The translations under genes were made by a program, and so were the position numbers. Source: an uncultured Johnsonella sp. (GTDB lineage Bacteria; Bacillota; Clostridia; Lachnospirales; Lachnospiraceae). From it: a stretch of DNA of 12,312 nucleotides. Where the stretch lies: contig CAJPUK010000061.1 of assembly GCA_905373785.1 (NCBI GenBank), forward strand, positions 1-12,312, in the 5' to 3' direction. Shown in pieces: positions 5,708-12,260 of this stretch (the stretch's first letter is position 1; the number at the start of each line of letters is the position of its first letter). Under the pieces are notes generated by a model. The model worked only from the letters and a program-made list of their open reading frames with translations, did no database searches and was not told where the DNA came from.

Positions 5708-7350
5708 TGCTCATCCTTCCTAAAATGTTTGCTGATATACCAAACTCCTTCATCCAATACACAACTGTCCGTATTTACAGAAAATTTTTCAAAAGAGGTA
5801 TTACATTCCACTTCTATTTGAAGTTTGGGTCTTCCTTCGATAAACTTAAGTCTTACAAGTAAAAAACTTATGTCCTTTATAGCAATCTCTATTACCTTTT
5901 CAAAAAAATCATAGACAGCACAGGCATCTTTTGCCTCTATTTCCTTAGTACTATCCGTTAAAATTGAAGATTTGACATTTAATAACTCAAGATTTGAAAC
6001 TGATTCCTGTAAGCACAGCACAAGATCTGAACAATCAAGCATCTTTTCTTTTTCAGAAAGAAATAAAAGATTACCTCTTCTTTTAATGTATGTGCCTACA
6101 ACGGTAAGCATTGCAAGTATTTTGTTCTTATTTTCAGGCTCTGTTTCATTGTCATACAAGTCAAGTAATTCATAGAGTAAATTCACCTGCTCTTCCGTCT
6201 GCTTTTGAAGCTTTTGATAAAGTTTGTTTTTCTCCTTAAGTGCATTGATCCTAAGTTTTGCTTTATAGTTTTTTTCCTCCAATATTACATTTTCAGCAAT
6301 AGTTTCTCTGTTATACTTAAGCTGTTCTATCAACTTATTTAATGAGCTTATATCTACCTTCCATATAGCATAACCGTTGGTAATTGAATGGCTGTTTAAA
6401 AGAGTATTCTCATCTATCTTAATGCTTTTTGTGCCTATTTCACACATAATGTCATAAGGTATATCAATTGCCGATACGGATGAATACTCTACTTTGAAAT
6501 TTTTATTTATAATCTGTGCCCCGTAACCTCCCGCCTCAAAAAGCTCAATGTAGCCTGTATTGCTTCTTATAAGCCCACATTGAATACAGCATTCAAGAGT
6601 TGACACTATTGCAGCGGTAAACACCACATTCATATCTCTAAATACACGCAATATTTTAAAGTTGTAACAAAGAGAGTAAATAAATGCAACAATAAAAGGT
6701 ACAATAGGCAACCATAAAACTTTTTTAATACCGGGAATACGACACTTGGATATTACAACAAATAAAAATGCAGCAGGCAGGCATAGCATCCATATATATA
6801 TTAAAAAGTAAATGAAGCCAAAACCATGTTCGGAATCGGCATATTCCAAGTTTTCATTGAAAAATGTGAAGGCAAGCCGGTGAATGTCGTTAGTTAATAC
6901 TCCTATGATAAGAATTATACAAATTGTGAACAACAAAATATTCCATCTTGGAATCCTATAATAATCGGGCTTTCCGAGTGATAAGCCTACAAAAAATGAT
7001 AACAGAGGAATTAAAAGCATAGGAACATAGTAAAGATACCAAAGATATCGACATATAAGACTGCCTTCAGCAAAAATATAATACTTCATAGACCTAAATA
7101 ATATCCAAAAAATCAACAAAGAAGCAATCAATTGCAAAAAAAACCTTGCCTGTGCCTGTGAAATACGCAATTGTACAGACACACCCCATGCAGCATATAA
7201 AAAAATATATATACTGGTCTGTAGTAAACCAAGGATCAGACCGGTGACTGTAGGTTGATTAGTATTAATTAAATTGATGCTTATAGCAATAACAATTAAA
7301 AACAAAATAATTATAGATATTCGAATACTTTTTATTCTTGTTTTCAGCAT
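5704..7350 (-). CDS. Multi-helix (7TM-type) sensor with degenerate kinase-like cytoplasmic region
   Basis: A 548-aa protein. Its N-terminal half has about eight hydrophobic segments (roughly 11-29, 35-55, 70-90, 103-125, 137-155, 177-199, 211-230, 240-260) and resembles the N-terminal 7TM region of some Firmicute histidine kinases, with the loop VLTNDIHRLAF at 151-161. Residues about 270-340 look PAS-like. A coiled coil (about 340-395) sits where a phosphoacceptor helix would be, but there is no histidine between residues 321 and 542. The C-terminus (about 420-545) has a kinase-fold feel, with CLQESVSNLELL at 446-457 in place of an N-box, and no clear ATP-binding Asn or glycine-rich box. I therefore call it a sensor pseudokinase. 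The start is ATG 7348-7350 with GAGGAG at 8 nt; the in-frame GTG at 7357-7359 overlaps the SD. First gene of the signalling operon. Confidence 0.85.
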   Translation of the reverse strand: MLKTRIKSIRISIIILFLIVIAISINLINTNQPTVTGLILGLLQTSIYIFLYAAWGVSVQLRISQAQARFFLQLIASLLIFWILFRSMKYYIFAEGSLICRYLWYLYYVPMLLIPLLSFFVGLSLGKPDYYRIPRWNILLFTICIILIIGVLTNDIHRLAFTFFNENLEYADSEHGFGFIYFLIYIWMLCLPAAFLFVVISKCRIPGIKKVLWLPIVPFIVAFIYSLCYNFKILRVFRDMNVVFTAAIVSTLECCIQCGLIRSNTGYIELFEAGGYGAQIINKNFKVEYSSVSAIDIPYDIMCEIGTKSIKIDENTLLNSHSITNGYAIWKVDISSLNKLIEQLKYNRETIAENVILEEKNYKAKLRINALKEKNKLYQKLQKQTEEQVNLLYELLDLYDNETEPENKNKILAMLTVVGTYIKRRGNLLFLSEKEKMLDCSDLVLCLQESVSNLELLNVKSSILTDSTKEIEAKDACAVYDFFEKVIEIAIKDISFLLVRLKFIEGRPKLQIEVECNTSFEKFSVNTDSCVLDEGVWYISKHFRKDEQ

Positions 7351-7358
7351 TGCAAGCA

Positions 7359-7364
7359 CTCCTC
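7359..7364 (-). promoter_or_regulatory. Ribosome binding site deciding the sensor start
   Basis: GAGGAG on the minus strand lies 8 nt upstream of ATG 7348-7350. It overlaps the alternative GTG (7357-7359), which therefore cannot be its start codon. Confidence 0.75.
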
Positions 7365-7398
7365 TTTGAAATATATACCTGATATAATTATTTTTTGT

Positions 7399-7427
7399 AT
7401 TATATCATACAGCAATAATTAAATAAA
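7399..7427 (-). promoter_or_regulatory. Promoter of the sensor-kinase operon (extended -10)
   Basis: On the minus strand TATAAT (7399-7404) has an extended TGA immediately before it and TTTATT (7422-7427) 17 bp upstream. Start near 7392, about 42 nt before the ATG. The -10 lies within an inverted repeat, GATATAAT (7381-7388) and ATTATATC (7399-7406), which could be an operator or leader hairpin. Confidence 0.65.
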
Positions 7428-7602
7428 GGTAAAGCAGAACTATACTATGGATTTATTATGAAAAGGATTTTATTTTATGAATTGTAATGTGAAAGAATAT
7501 GTGATTTAAGATCAATTTATATCAAAACACTACCTATTCCAATCTTTGTAATATTTAGTACTGCTTAAATTAAGTTATAACTTTTACAGACGAGAACTGT
7601 AC
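7428..7602. other. AT-rich intergenic region without a recognisable gene
   Basis: Between the sensor promoter and the dfrA terminator I find only very short frames (about 10 codons) and one perfect 12-bp palindrome, AAGTTATAACTT, at 7572-7583. No RNA family is recognised. Confidence 0.6.
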
Positions 7603-7639
7603 AAAACGCCGATCCACCATGCTTTTTGGTGAATCGGCG
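7603..7639 (-). terminator. Terminator of the thyA-dfrA operon
   Basis: CGCCGATCCACC (7607-7618) and GGTGAATCGGCG (7628-7639) form a 12-bp stem with one mismatch and a 9-nt loop. Read on the minus strand it is followed by TTTTG (T-run complement at 7603-7606). It lies 80 nt beyond the dfrA stop. A weaker AAACGC/GCGTTT stem (7672-7677, 7704-7709) lies nearer the stop. Confidence 0.65.
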
Positions 7640-7718
7640 AGCTTACGTTCTATAAAAAATGTCGACACTTTAAACGCCACTGCGAATTTGATTGAAATAA
7701 GGAGCGTTTTTAACTATT

Positions 7719-8219
7719 TTATGCCTTTTCATAAATAACAAACTCCGTTTCAAAGCCGTTATCAACTTCCGTAAAACTTTCTTTTACCTTCCATGTATCG
7801 TCTATTTGCGGAAAGTATGTATCCGCCTCAAAACTTGCATTTACCTTGGTAAGCAAAAGCCTGTCCGCAAGATTATTTTCCATAAATTGTTTATAGATTT
7901 GACCTCCGCCCATGATAAATATTTCTTTTGCTTCCTCATTTTTATTAAGAAGTTCCTTTGCCAGCAAAACCGCACTTTCAGTATTATTTGCCACATAAGC
8001 ACCTTCACAGGCAAAGTCCTTGTCCCTGGTGATTACTATACTTATTCTTTTAGGCAGCGGTCTTACAGGCAGACTTTCAAAGGTTTTTCTTCCCATAATA
8101 ACTACTTGATTTAATGTGGCTTCCTTAAATCTTTTAAGGTCATTTGGCAAATGGCATAAGAGCTTATTGTCCTTTCCAAGTGCATTGTTTTTATCTATTA
8201 CAGCTATAATCGATATCAT
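7719..8219 (-). CDS. dfrA: Dihydrofolate reductase with Cys at the Trp22 position
   Basis: Reduces dihydrofolate to tetrahydrofolate with NADPH in the cytoplasm, regenerating the folate oxidised by ThyA. At 166 aa it has the normal length. MISIIAVIDKNNALG opens the fold; HLPNDLKRF carries the catalytic acid D27; GRKTFESLP (43-51) and MGGGQIY (103-109) are the NADPH-binding motifs. Numbering matches E. coli here, and residue 22, usually Trp (PWxLPxDL), is Cys in LLCHLP. I chose ATG 8217-8219, with AAGGA (8224-8228) close upstream and thyA ending 19 nt earlier. An in-frame ATG at 8253-8255 would add 12 non-family residues lying largely inside thyA and is rejected. Second gene of the thyA operon. 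A chromosomal housekeeping enzyme by context, not a mobile trimethoprim-resistance cassette. Confidence 0.95.
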   Translation of the reverse strand: MISIIAVIDKNNALGKDNKLLCHLPNDLKRFKEATLNQVVIMGRKTFESLPVRPLPKRISIVITRDKDFACEGAYVANNTESAVLLAKELLNKNEEAKEIFIMGGGQIYKQFMENNLADRLLLTKVNASFEADTYFPQIDDTWKVKESFTEVDNGFETEFVIYEKA

Positions 8220-8238
8220 ATTTTCCTTGATTTCCTCC

Positions 8239-9081
8239 CTATATTGCAAGTTCAAATTCCAGTTTTTCCATCGGAGTATAGTTTATAAGTTCAAAATCCT
8301 CCGCTTCAAAATCATAAAAGTTATTTTTTGAAGTGTTTAATAAAAGTATAGGCTTAGTTTCTTTTTTAGGCAAGTTTTCATATCTTTCAATTAAAATCTT
8401 CGCCTTATCAAAATGCCTGTCATATATATGCAAGTTTTGCACCAAATGTGAGAAATTCCCGACTTCATAACCGCAGTGTCTTGCTACCATAAGCATAAGT
8501 GCCACATACTGCATTTTATTAATATGACCGGCTACAAGATAATCACTGCTTCTTTGTATAAGTGTCATGTCAAGGTATAACTTGGCATTCTTTTTTCTTA
8601 CAGACCATATAGTTTCAAAGGCACAGGGATCAAGTCCGTGCGGCTTACCAAGATCTACATATTGCCATAGATTTATAATATGCCTTCTTCCAAAAGGATT
8701 GTCCTTTAGGTTCTTAAGCAGGTTTTCTATAAGTTTATATTCTCTTACCACTGCTCCGTATGCCTGACCTATACTTCTGTCTCCCATGTCCCAATCGTCC
8801 CACCAAGTTACATTATATTTGTTTTTTAGAAGCTCGAGATCATTGGATGCATCCTTGTAAATCCACAAAATTTCTTTTATGCCCGATTTCCATGCTATAG
8901 GTCTAAGACTTGTTATTGGAAACTCATTATTTTCTATACTATACTTTTCAAAAACTTGGGTAATGTATTTGCTGTGTGCTTTAGTACCGTCTGCATAACT
9001 CGGTCTTACTTCCTCATTAAAATCATCACAGGAATTATATAAAATTTCTTTTATATTATCCGCAAATATTTTCTCAACCAA
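8239..9081 (-). CDS. thyA: Thymidylate synthase (divergent ThyA family)
   Basis: Converts dUMP to dTMP using methylene-tetrahydrofolate and yields dihydrofolate, the substrate of the adjacent dfrA product. The 280-aa protein keeps the family signatures in order: GRRHI at 131-135, catalytic C153 in LDPCAFET, phosphate-binding QRSSD (176-180), N188 in AGHIN, and LHIYDRH (217-223), which supplies the His and Tyr of the dUMP site. The canonical PPCH is DPCA here, and the segment WDDWDMGDRSIGQAYG (95-110) replaces the usual LWEGDANxxYG-like stretch, so this is a divergent subgroup. The start is TTG 9079-9081: a TGA codon lies directly upstream in frame, and GGAGGAAGG (9086-9094) is correctly placed. 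Use of TTG may keep expression moderate. Leader discussed at 9095-9182. Confidence 0.94.
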   Translation of the reverse strand: MVEKIFADNIKEILYNSCDDFNEEVRPSYADGTKAHSKYITQVFEKYSIENNEFPITSLRPIAWKSGIKEILWIYKDASNDLELLKNKYNVTWWDDWDMGDRSIGQAYGAVVREYKLIENLLKNLKDNPFGRRHIINLWQYVDLGKPHGLDPCAFETIWSVRKKNAKLYLDMTLIQRSSDYLVAGHINKMQYVALMLMVARHCGYEVGNFSHLVQNLHIYDRHFDKAKILIERYENLPKKETKPILLLNTSKNNFYDFEAEDFELINYTPMEKLEFELAI

Positions 9082-9094
9082 TCAACCTTCCTCC

Positions 9095-9182
9095 ATTGCA
9101 ATATTTTTCCAATCCGGCAGAGCCTGTTTAACTCGCTACTCACCCGGCGGATTTTTCAAGGCAACGACTTTCCCAGCCTGCC
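9095..9182 (-). promoter_or_regulatory. Possible structured leader of thyA-dfrA
   Basis: On the minus strand, AATCCG (9148-9153) can pair with CGGATT (9111-9116), enclosing a smaller GAG/CTC hairpin (9120-9122, 9132-9134). An upstream GGCA/TGCC helix (9179-9182, 9160-9163) precedes it. The stretch is more G+C-rich than flanking intergenic DNA and sits immediately before the SD at 9086-9094. GAGTAG and GTTAA sequences loosely recall the tetrahydrofolate riboswitch, but the spacing does not fit. I see no convincing promoter between the leader and the element at 9200. Confidence 0.3.
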
Positions 9183-9199
9183 ACTGCTATAACAAAAAA

Positions 9200-9295
9200 G
9201 GACTGTTGCATTTTAAGATTATTACAAAGCTATATGACGGCACCCTGCACAAATACCGCTACAACTTGTACACAACCTTTATTTTGCGACAGCCC
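9200..9295. mobile_element. MITE-like 96-bp element with imperfect terminal inverted repeats
   Basis: The left end GGACTGTTGCA (9200-9210) and the right end, read on the opposite strand, GGGCTGTCGCA (9295-9285), agree at 9 of 11 positions. The interior (about 74 bp) has no frame of note and no transposase. Ends of this GGRCTGTYGCA style are common in insertion sequences, which suggests a non-autonomous element; no target duplication is evident. In minus-strand RNA the ends pair at 10 of 11 positions (one G-U) and are followed by six T (9194-9199), so it also looks like a long-loop terminator for the MerR gene ending 16 bp away. Either reading is possible. Confidence 0.4.
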
Positions 9296-9311
9296 CAAGA
9301 CTTATCTTAGT

Positions 9312-10142
9312 TTATATTTCGTTTTGAAGCTCCAATATGATTTCCGTTACGAACTTATCTTTATTTTTAGTAGTCCAGTAATCCGTTACATATCTTTCTA
9401 TAGAATATTCGTAACAACTATAACCCTTTTTATCTATCCATTCAAGCATTTTTTTATAAGTATCATTAATATTTTCATGAGCTCCCACATGATAACAGGA
9501 TATAACGGTATTGCCTCCCAAGGTCAGTGTATTGTTAACACCCTGTCTTTCCACTGTTCTTTGAAAGATTTTTACACCCTTGCTTTTTCCCTTGATTTTA
9601 TCAATATAAGAAGGAAAGTACATCATAACCGGTCCAAGTACCGCATTATTATTTTCTTCTATAAAATTAGTAAACTCTATATTGACTATGGACTTATTAT
9701 AATTGTAGTCAAAATCCTGATTCATATATGTGTACTCGCCCAGATTAAGGTATTTGAGGGAAACATCAAGTATACCGTGCTCTATTACATTGCCGGCTTC
9801 CAATATAAGATCATGCCACTCTTTTACGGAATTATATTTTACAAATAGCGCCTTCTCTTCCACCTTCAATTCTTCAAGTTTATTATCAAATACCTTAACC
9901 AAATTAGAGTAGGTACTTCCCTCTATAAGGCTCCTCATCTCATCAAGTTTAAAACCCATTTGCTTATAGTATTTGATTACGGGAACGCAAAGAAGTGTAG
10001 ACATATTGTAAAATCTATATTGATTATTCTCCACCTTATCCGGAGGCATAAGCCCTATCTCATCATAGTATCTAAGTGTCTTCTTGGAAAGTTTTGTAAT
10101 TTTACTGACCTCTCCTATAGAATAATACTTATTCTTATCCAT
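9312..10142 (-). CDS. MerR-family regulator with GyrI-like effector-binding domain (BmrR type)
   Basis: A 276-aa transcription factor. The N-terminal winged helix (about 5-75) is typical MerR: YSIGEVSKITKLSKKTLRYYDEIGL, then QYRFYN and a wing ending GFKLDEM. A dimerisation coiled coil spans about 80-112. The C-terminal part (about 120-276), with strand-rich segments such as VLGPVMMYFP, TLTLGGNTVISCYHVGAHENI and IERYVTDYW, has the pattern of GyrI-like/BmrR small-molecule pockets, which bind hydrophobic or cationic drugs. Such activators remodel promoters with 19-bp spacers, but I found no clear one here. ATG 10140-10142 has AAGGAGG (10147-10153) upstream. It is last in a cluster with the DUF4125 and DUF4037 genes, 34 bp after the former, so it is likely co-transcribed. 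Ligand unknown. Confidence 0.9.
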   Translation of the reverse strand: MDKNKYYSIGEVSKITKLSKKTLRYYDEIGLMPPDKVENNQYRFYNMSTLLCVPVIKYYKQMGFKLDEMRSLIEGSTYSNLVKVFDNKLEELKVEEKALFVKYNSVKEWHDLILEAGNVIEHGILDVSLKYLNLGEYTYMNQDFDYNYNKSIVNIEFTNFIEENNNAVLGPVMMYFPSYIDKIKGKSKGVKIFQRTVERQGVNNTLTLGGNTVISCYHVGAHENINDTYKKMLEWIDKKGYSCYEYSIERYVTDYWTTKNKDKFVTEIILELQNEI

Positions 10143-10176
10143 AAAACCTCCTTACAAAAACAGTCAAAATTTCTCA

Positions 10177-10797
10177 TCAACCTCTTTGTTTTAGAACAGT
10201 TTCCGCTTCTTCCAAATTCTTATATCCATAAAAAACAGCTGTCTGAGTCTGAATCCTTTTTACTATACTCATATCATTTTTTGCCTCAAGTACATCTTTT
10301 TTATATAAAAGCAAAGTCTCGTAAGAATAAGTTTTTAACTCTCCGAAACTGTATATGGATATGGTAGCCACAGACTCTTTTGACTTATTTTTTCTCATCC
10401 TGCCGGTAATGTAAGGAAATTCCAAGGCAAACTTATCATAGTCTTCTTCAAGCATCGTGAGTATCTGCTCTATTAAGGTTAGCTTTTCCTTACCGCACTC
10501 CGGTAAATTCCTTTTAAGTACTTCCTCATAATATAGTTTATCCGTATATTCCATCATATAGGCATACTTGTCTCTTACAAGGTTTCTTCCCTCTGATAAA
10601 GCCTTATTAAGATCCGAAAGGTAGCTTTCCAAGGTCTTTTGGGAAAATGCATTATGCTGGCTACAGCGCATTATATAAAAGCTGTGCTTATCGTCCTGAC
10701 AATCAGCCCTGCCGCCTAAGCCCTCAACCTTATCAAACATAGCATATTCAATATCTATTATAGTATTTATTAATGTAAGTTTATCAACTTCGGACAT
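10177..10797 (-). CDS. DUF4125 family protein
   Basis: A 206-aa, mainly helical cytoplasmic protein with no signal peptide or membrane helix. I recognise it as DUF4125 from the block GGRADCQDDKHSFYIMR (28-44), which is the conserved core of that family (RxxCQDD...FxIMR), then LESYLSDL, GRNLVRDKYAYMME, the central ITGR, and the terminal YGYKNLEEAETVL. The conserved Arg-Cys-Gln-Asp-Asp cluster looks like a functional site, but no activity is known to me. Its ATG (10795-10797) follows GGAGA, which overlaps the stop codon of the DUF4037 gene 9 bp upstream, so the two are tightly coupled and probably act together. This pairing with DUF4037 is a recurring Firmicute arrangement as far as I recall. 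Confidence 0.85.
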   Translation of the reverse strand: MSEVDKLTLINTIIDIEYAMFDKVEGLGGRADCQDDKHSFYIMRCSQHNAFSQKTLESYLSDLNKALSEGRNLVRDKYAYMMEYTDKLYYEEVLKRNLPECGKEKLTLIEQILTMLEEDYDKFALEFPYITGRMRKNKSKESVATISIYSFGELKTYSYETLLLYKKDVLEAKNDMSIVKRIQTQTAVFYGYKNLEEAETVLKQRG

Positions 10798-10806
10798 AAG
10801 ACTCTC

Positions 10807-11742
10807 CTAATCAAAATCTGCCATAATATGCAAGGCGGCAATTCTTTCATCCTTTATTTGAGACATTAAAACCTTTGCATGGGTCTCAAGAAAATTATCT
10901 TCAAGTTTATATTCAAAATTTTGGGCACTTTCCTTTGCTATAAGTCTACATATAAATTCTATTTTGTCAAATTTAATAAATACCGTATCAGCATTATCCG
11001 GCATTAATATAAGTTCTTCCAATAATTCTATTACTTCTTTTAAGCTATTAAGCTCCCCAGCCCCTCTAAAAGCCCATTTATAAAAGGGCATATACTCTTT
11101 ATTAAGTAAAAATACTGCTGATAAGCTCAGTTTAACAAATTCCGAAAAACAAAGATAGGCTGCCGCAAAGTCTCCTCTTCTTGCACATCTTAGATAATTA
11201 TACTGTCCGGTCTGTGCCATATTGGCAAGCCTTGAGGCAAGTTTTTTCCTAAGTACATCATCCGGGTAAAAGCCCTTAAGCACTTCTCTTGCCCGAGAAA
11301 ACTCCCCTCTTTCATCAAAAAATACCTTTCCGTTTACTGCGGTTGCCAAAAATCTTTCGGGTATTTTCATCCATTCTACTACATTCTTGGGAAATGCACC
11401 ACAGTTAGTATATTTATGATAAAAGCTTTCTATATCAAACACTCCTACACGTCTTTGTACTATCTTTTCATGGCTATTATAGCCCATAAAACTTGAAGGC
11501 AACTCATTATAAGCTTTTTGCAAAGCCTCTCCTATACTCATATATAAGTTTCTCGGTAACCATATACAAAATCCCGGACCGAAATCATGATCTGTAGAAT
11601 ACTCATCATCAAAACCGAAACACTCCGAGCCTTCTCCTACCAAACCTACAGCCATTTCCCTCTTATATTGTGAAAACTTTTCTTCTATCATGGGTTTGCC
11701 ATATATTTCATAATAAAGTCCGGATAATTCAAGTCCTTTCAC
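10807..11742 (-). CDS. DUF4037 protein, predicted nucleotidyltransferase-like
   Basis: A 311-aa cytoplasmic protein. The N-terminal third carries a polymerase-beta-type nucleotidyltransferase signature: GEGSECFGFDDEYSTDHDFGP (36-56), i.e. G38-S39 followed by D51-x-D53, the expected metal-binding pair. The second half (about 160-311) is all-helical, as in KNTase- or HEPN-type C-terminal domains that accompany minimal nucleotidyltransferases. The family is DUF4037; substrate unknown. It starts with GTG (11740-11742), supported by AGGGAGGG (11747-11754); MKGLELS is a natural N-terminus and no better start follows. First gene of the DUF4037-DUF4125-MerR cluster, separated from the microcompartment gene by a strong hairpin. 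Plausible roles are nucleotidyl modification of a small molecule (including an antibiotic) or of a partner protein; these are inferences. Confidence 0.85.
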   Translation of the reverse strand: MKGLELSGLYYEIYGKPMIEEKFSQYKREMAVGLVGEGSECFGFDDEYSTDHDFGPGFCIWLPRNLYMSIGEALQKAYNELPSSFMGYNSHEKIVQRRVGVFDIESFYHKYTNCGAFPKNVVEWMKIPERFLATAVNGKVFFDERGEFSRAREVLKGFYPDDVLRKKLASRLANMAQTGQYNYLRCARRGDFAAAYLCFSEFVKLSLSAVFLLNKEYMPFYKWAFRGAGELNSLKEVIELLEELILMPDNADTVFIKFDKIEFICRLIAKESAQNFEYKLEDNFLETHAKVLMSQIKDERIAALHIMADFD

Positions 11743-11781
11743 TTTGCCCTCCCTAAAGTTTATATTCTGCTTGTAATACTA

Positions 11782-11825
11782 TTAAGGGAGCCAAAGCTAC
11801 CTATTGCAGCTACAGCTCCCTTTAA
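11782..11825 (-). terminator. Hairpin between the BMC gene and the DUF4037 gene
   Basis: GGGAGC (11786-11791) pairs with GCTCCC (11815-11820) and the inner AGCT repeats pair across a symmetric internal loop, giving a two-tier stem flanked by TTAA/TTAA. On the minus strand only two T follow directly, so as a terminator of the BMC transcript it is imperfect; it may be an attenuator or processing hairpin. Confidence 0.55.
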
Positions 11826-11887
11826 TAAAAACTTTGTTAAAATTTTTAGTTTACTTACTTTTAAAATGATATACCGACAAGTCGAAT

Positions 11888-12178
11888 TTATGCTTCTTCT
11901 TTTCTCTTTGGAAGTATGTCCTCTATCTCTACATGTGGTCTTGGGATTACGTGAACCGAGATCAACTCTCCGACTCTTTCAGCTGCTGCCGCACCTGCAT
12001 CTGTTGCAGCCTTAACCGCACCTACATCTCCTCTTACCATAACGGTTACCAAACCGCCACCTACGTGCTCCTTACCTATCAAATATACATTAGCTGCCTT
12101 AACCATTGCATCTGCTGCTTCTATTGATCCGATCAAACCCTTTGTCTCTATCATTCCTAATGCATCAAACTTTGCCAT
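11888..12178 (-). CDS. BMC-H microcompartment shell protein (EutM/PduA type)
   Basis: A 96-aa single-BMC-domain protein, which in this family forms cyclic hexamers that tile microcompartment facets. ALGMIETKGL opens the domain. The edge lysine K27 (AMVKAAN) and the edge R80 in HVIPRPH, both important for hexamer-hexamer contacts, are present. The pore loop reads HVGGG (38-42), Gly-rich as in EutM and slightly different from KIGSG of PduA. VRGDVGAVKAATDAGAAAA (48-66) is the classic family stretch, and the C-terminus ends in a charged tail (LPKRKEEA). AAGGAGG lies 8 nt before the ATG at 12176-12178. I cannot tell whether the compartment processes ethanolamine, diols or another substrate, so no symbol is given. 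The upstream partial gene is likely part of the same operon. Confidence 0.95.
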   Translation of the reverse strand: MAKFDALGMIETKGLIGSIEAADAMVKAANVYLIGKEHVGGGLVTVMVRGDVGAVKAATDAGAAAAERVGELISVHVIPRPHVEIEDILPKRKEEA

Positions 12179-12190
12179 ATTATAATCCTC

Positions 12191-12249
12191 CTTAAGATTA
12201 ATTAAGTTTTATTATTTTTATCATCAACGATAAACCTTTGATTTATCGT
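12191..12249 (-). promoter_or_regulatory. Intergenic hairpins upstream of the BMC shell gene
   Basis: ACGATAAA (12227-12234) and TTTATCGT (12242-12249) form a perfect 8-bp stem with a 7-nt loop, without a following T-run, so an mRNA-processing or stability hairpin is more likely than a terminator. A weaker CTTAA/TTAAG stem (12191-12195, 12202-12206) overlaps the start of the SD region. Confidence 0.45.
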
Positions 12250-12260
12250 AAGTTCTATAA

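Noticed and set aside
8220..8255. Longer N-terminus for DHFR starting inside thyA
   Set aside because: The family fold begins at MISIIAVI; the extra codons are largely thyA coding sequence in another frame.
9095..9182. Tetrahydrofolate riboswitch upstream of thyA
   Set aside because: GAGTAG and GTTAA fragments are present, but too close together, and the remaining conserved core of the aptamer is not visible.
9234..9848. A 204-codon plus-strand frame
   Set aside because: It is antisense to the well-supported MerR regulator gene and crosses the MITE-like element; no SD and no family resemblance.
10655..10680. HEPN-like R-x-H motif in the DUF4125 protein (RCSQH)
   Set aside because: The spacing is three residues rather than the 4-6 of HEPN RNases, and the His is not part of the DUF4125 pattern I recall, so a toxin RNase call is not supported.
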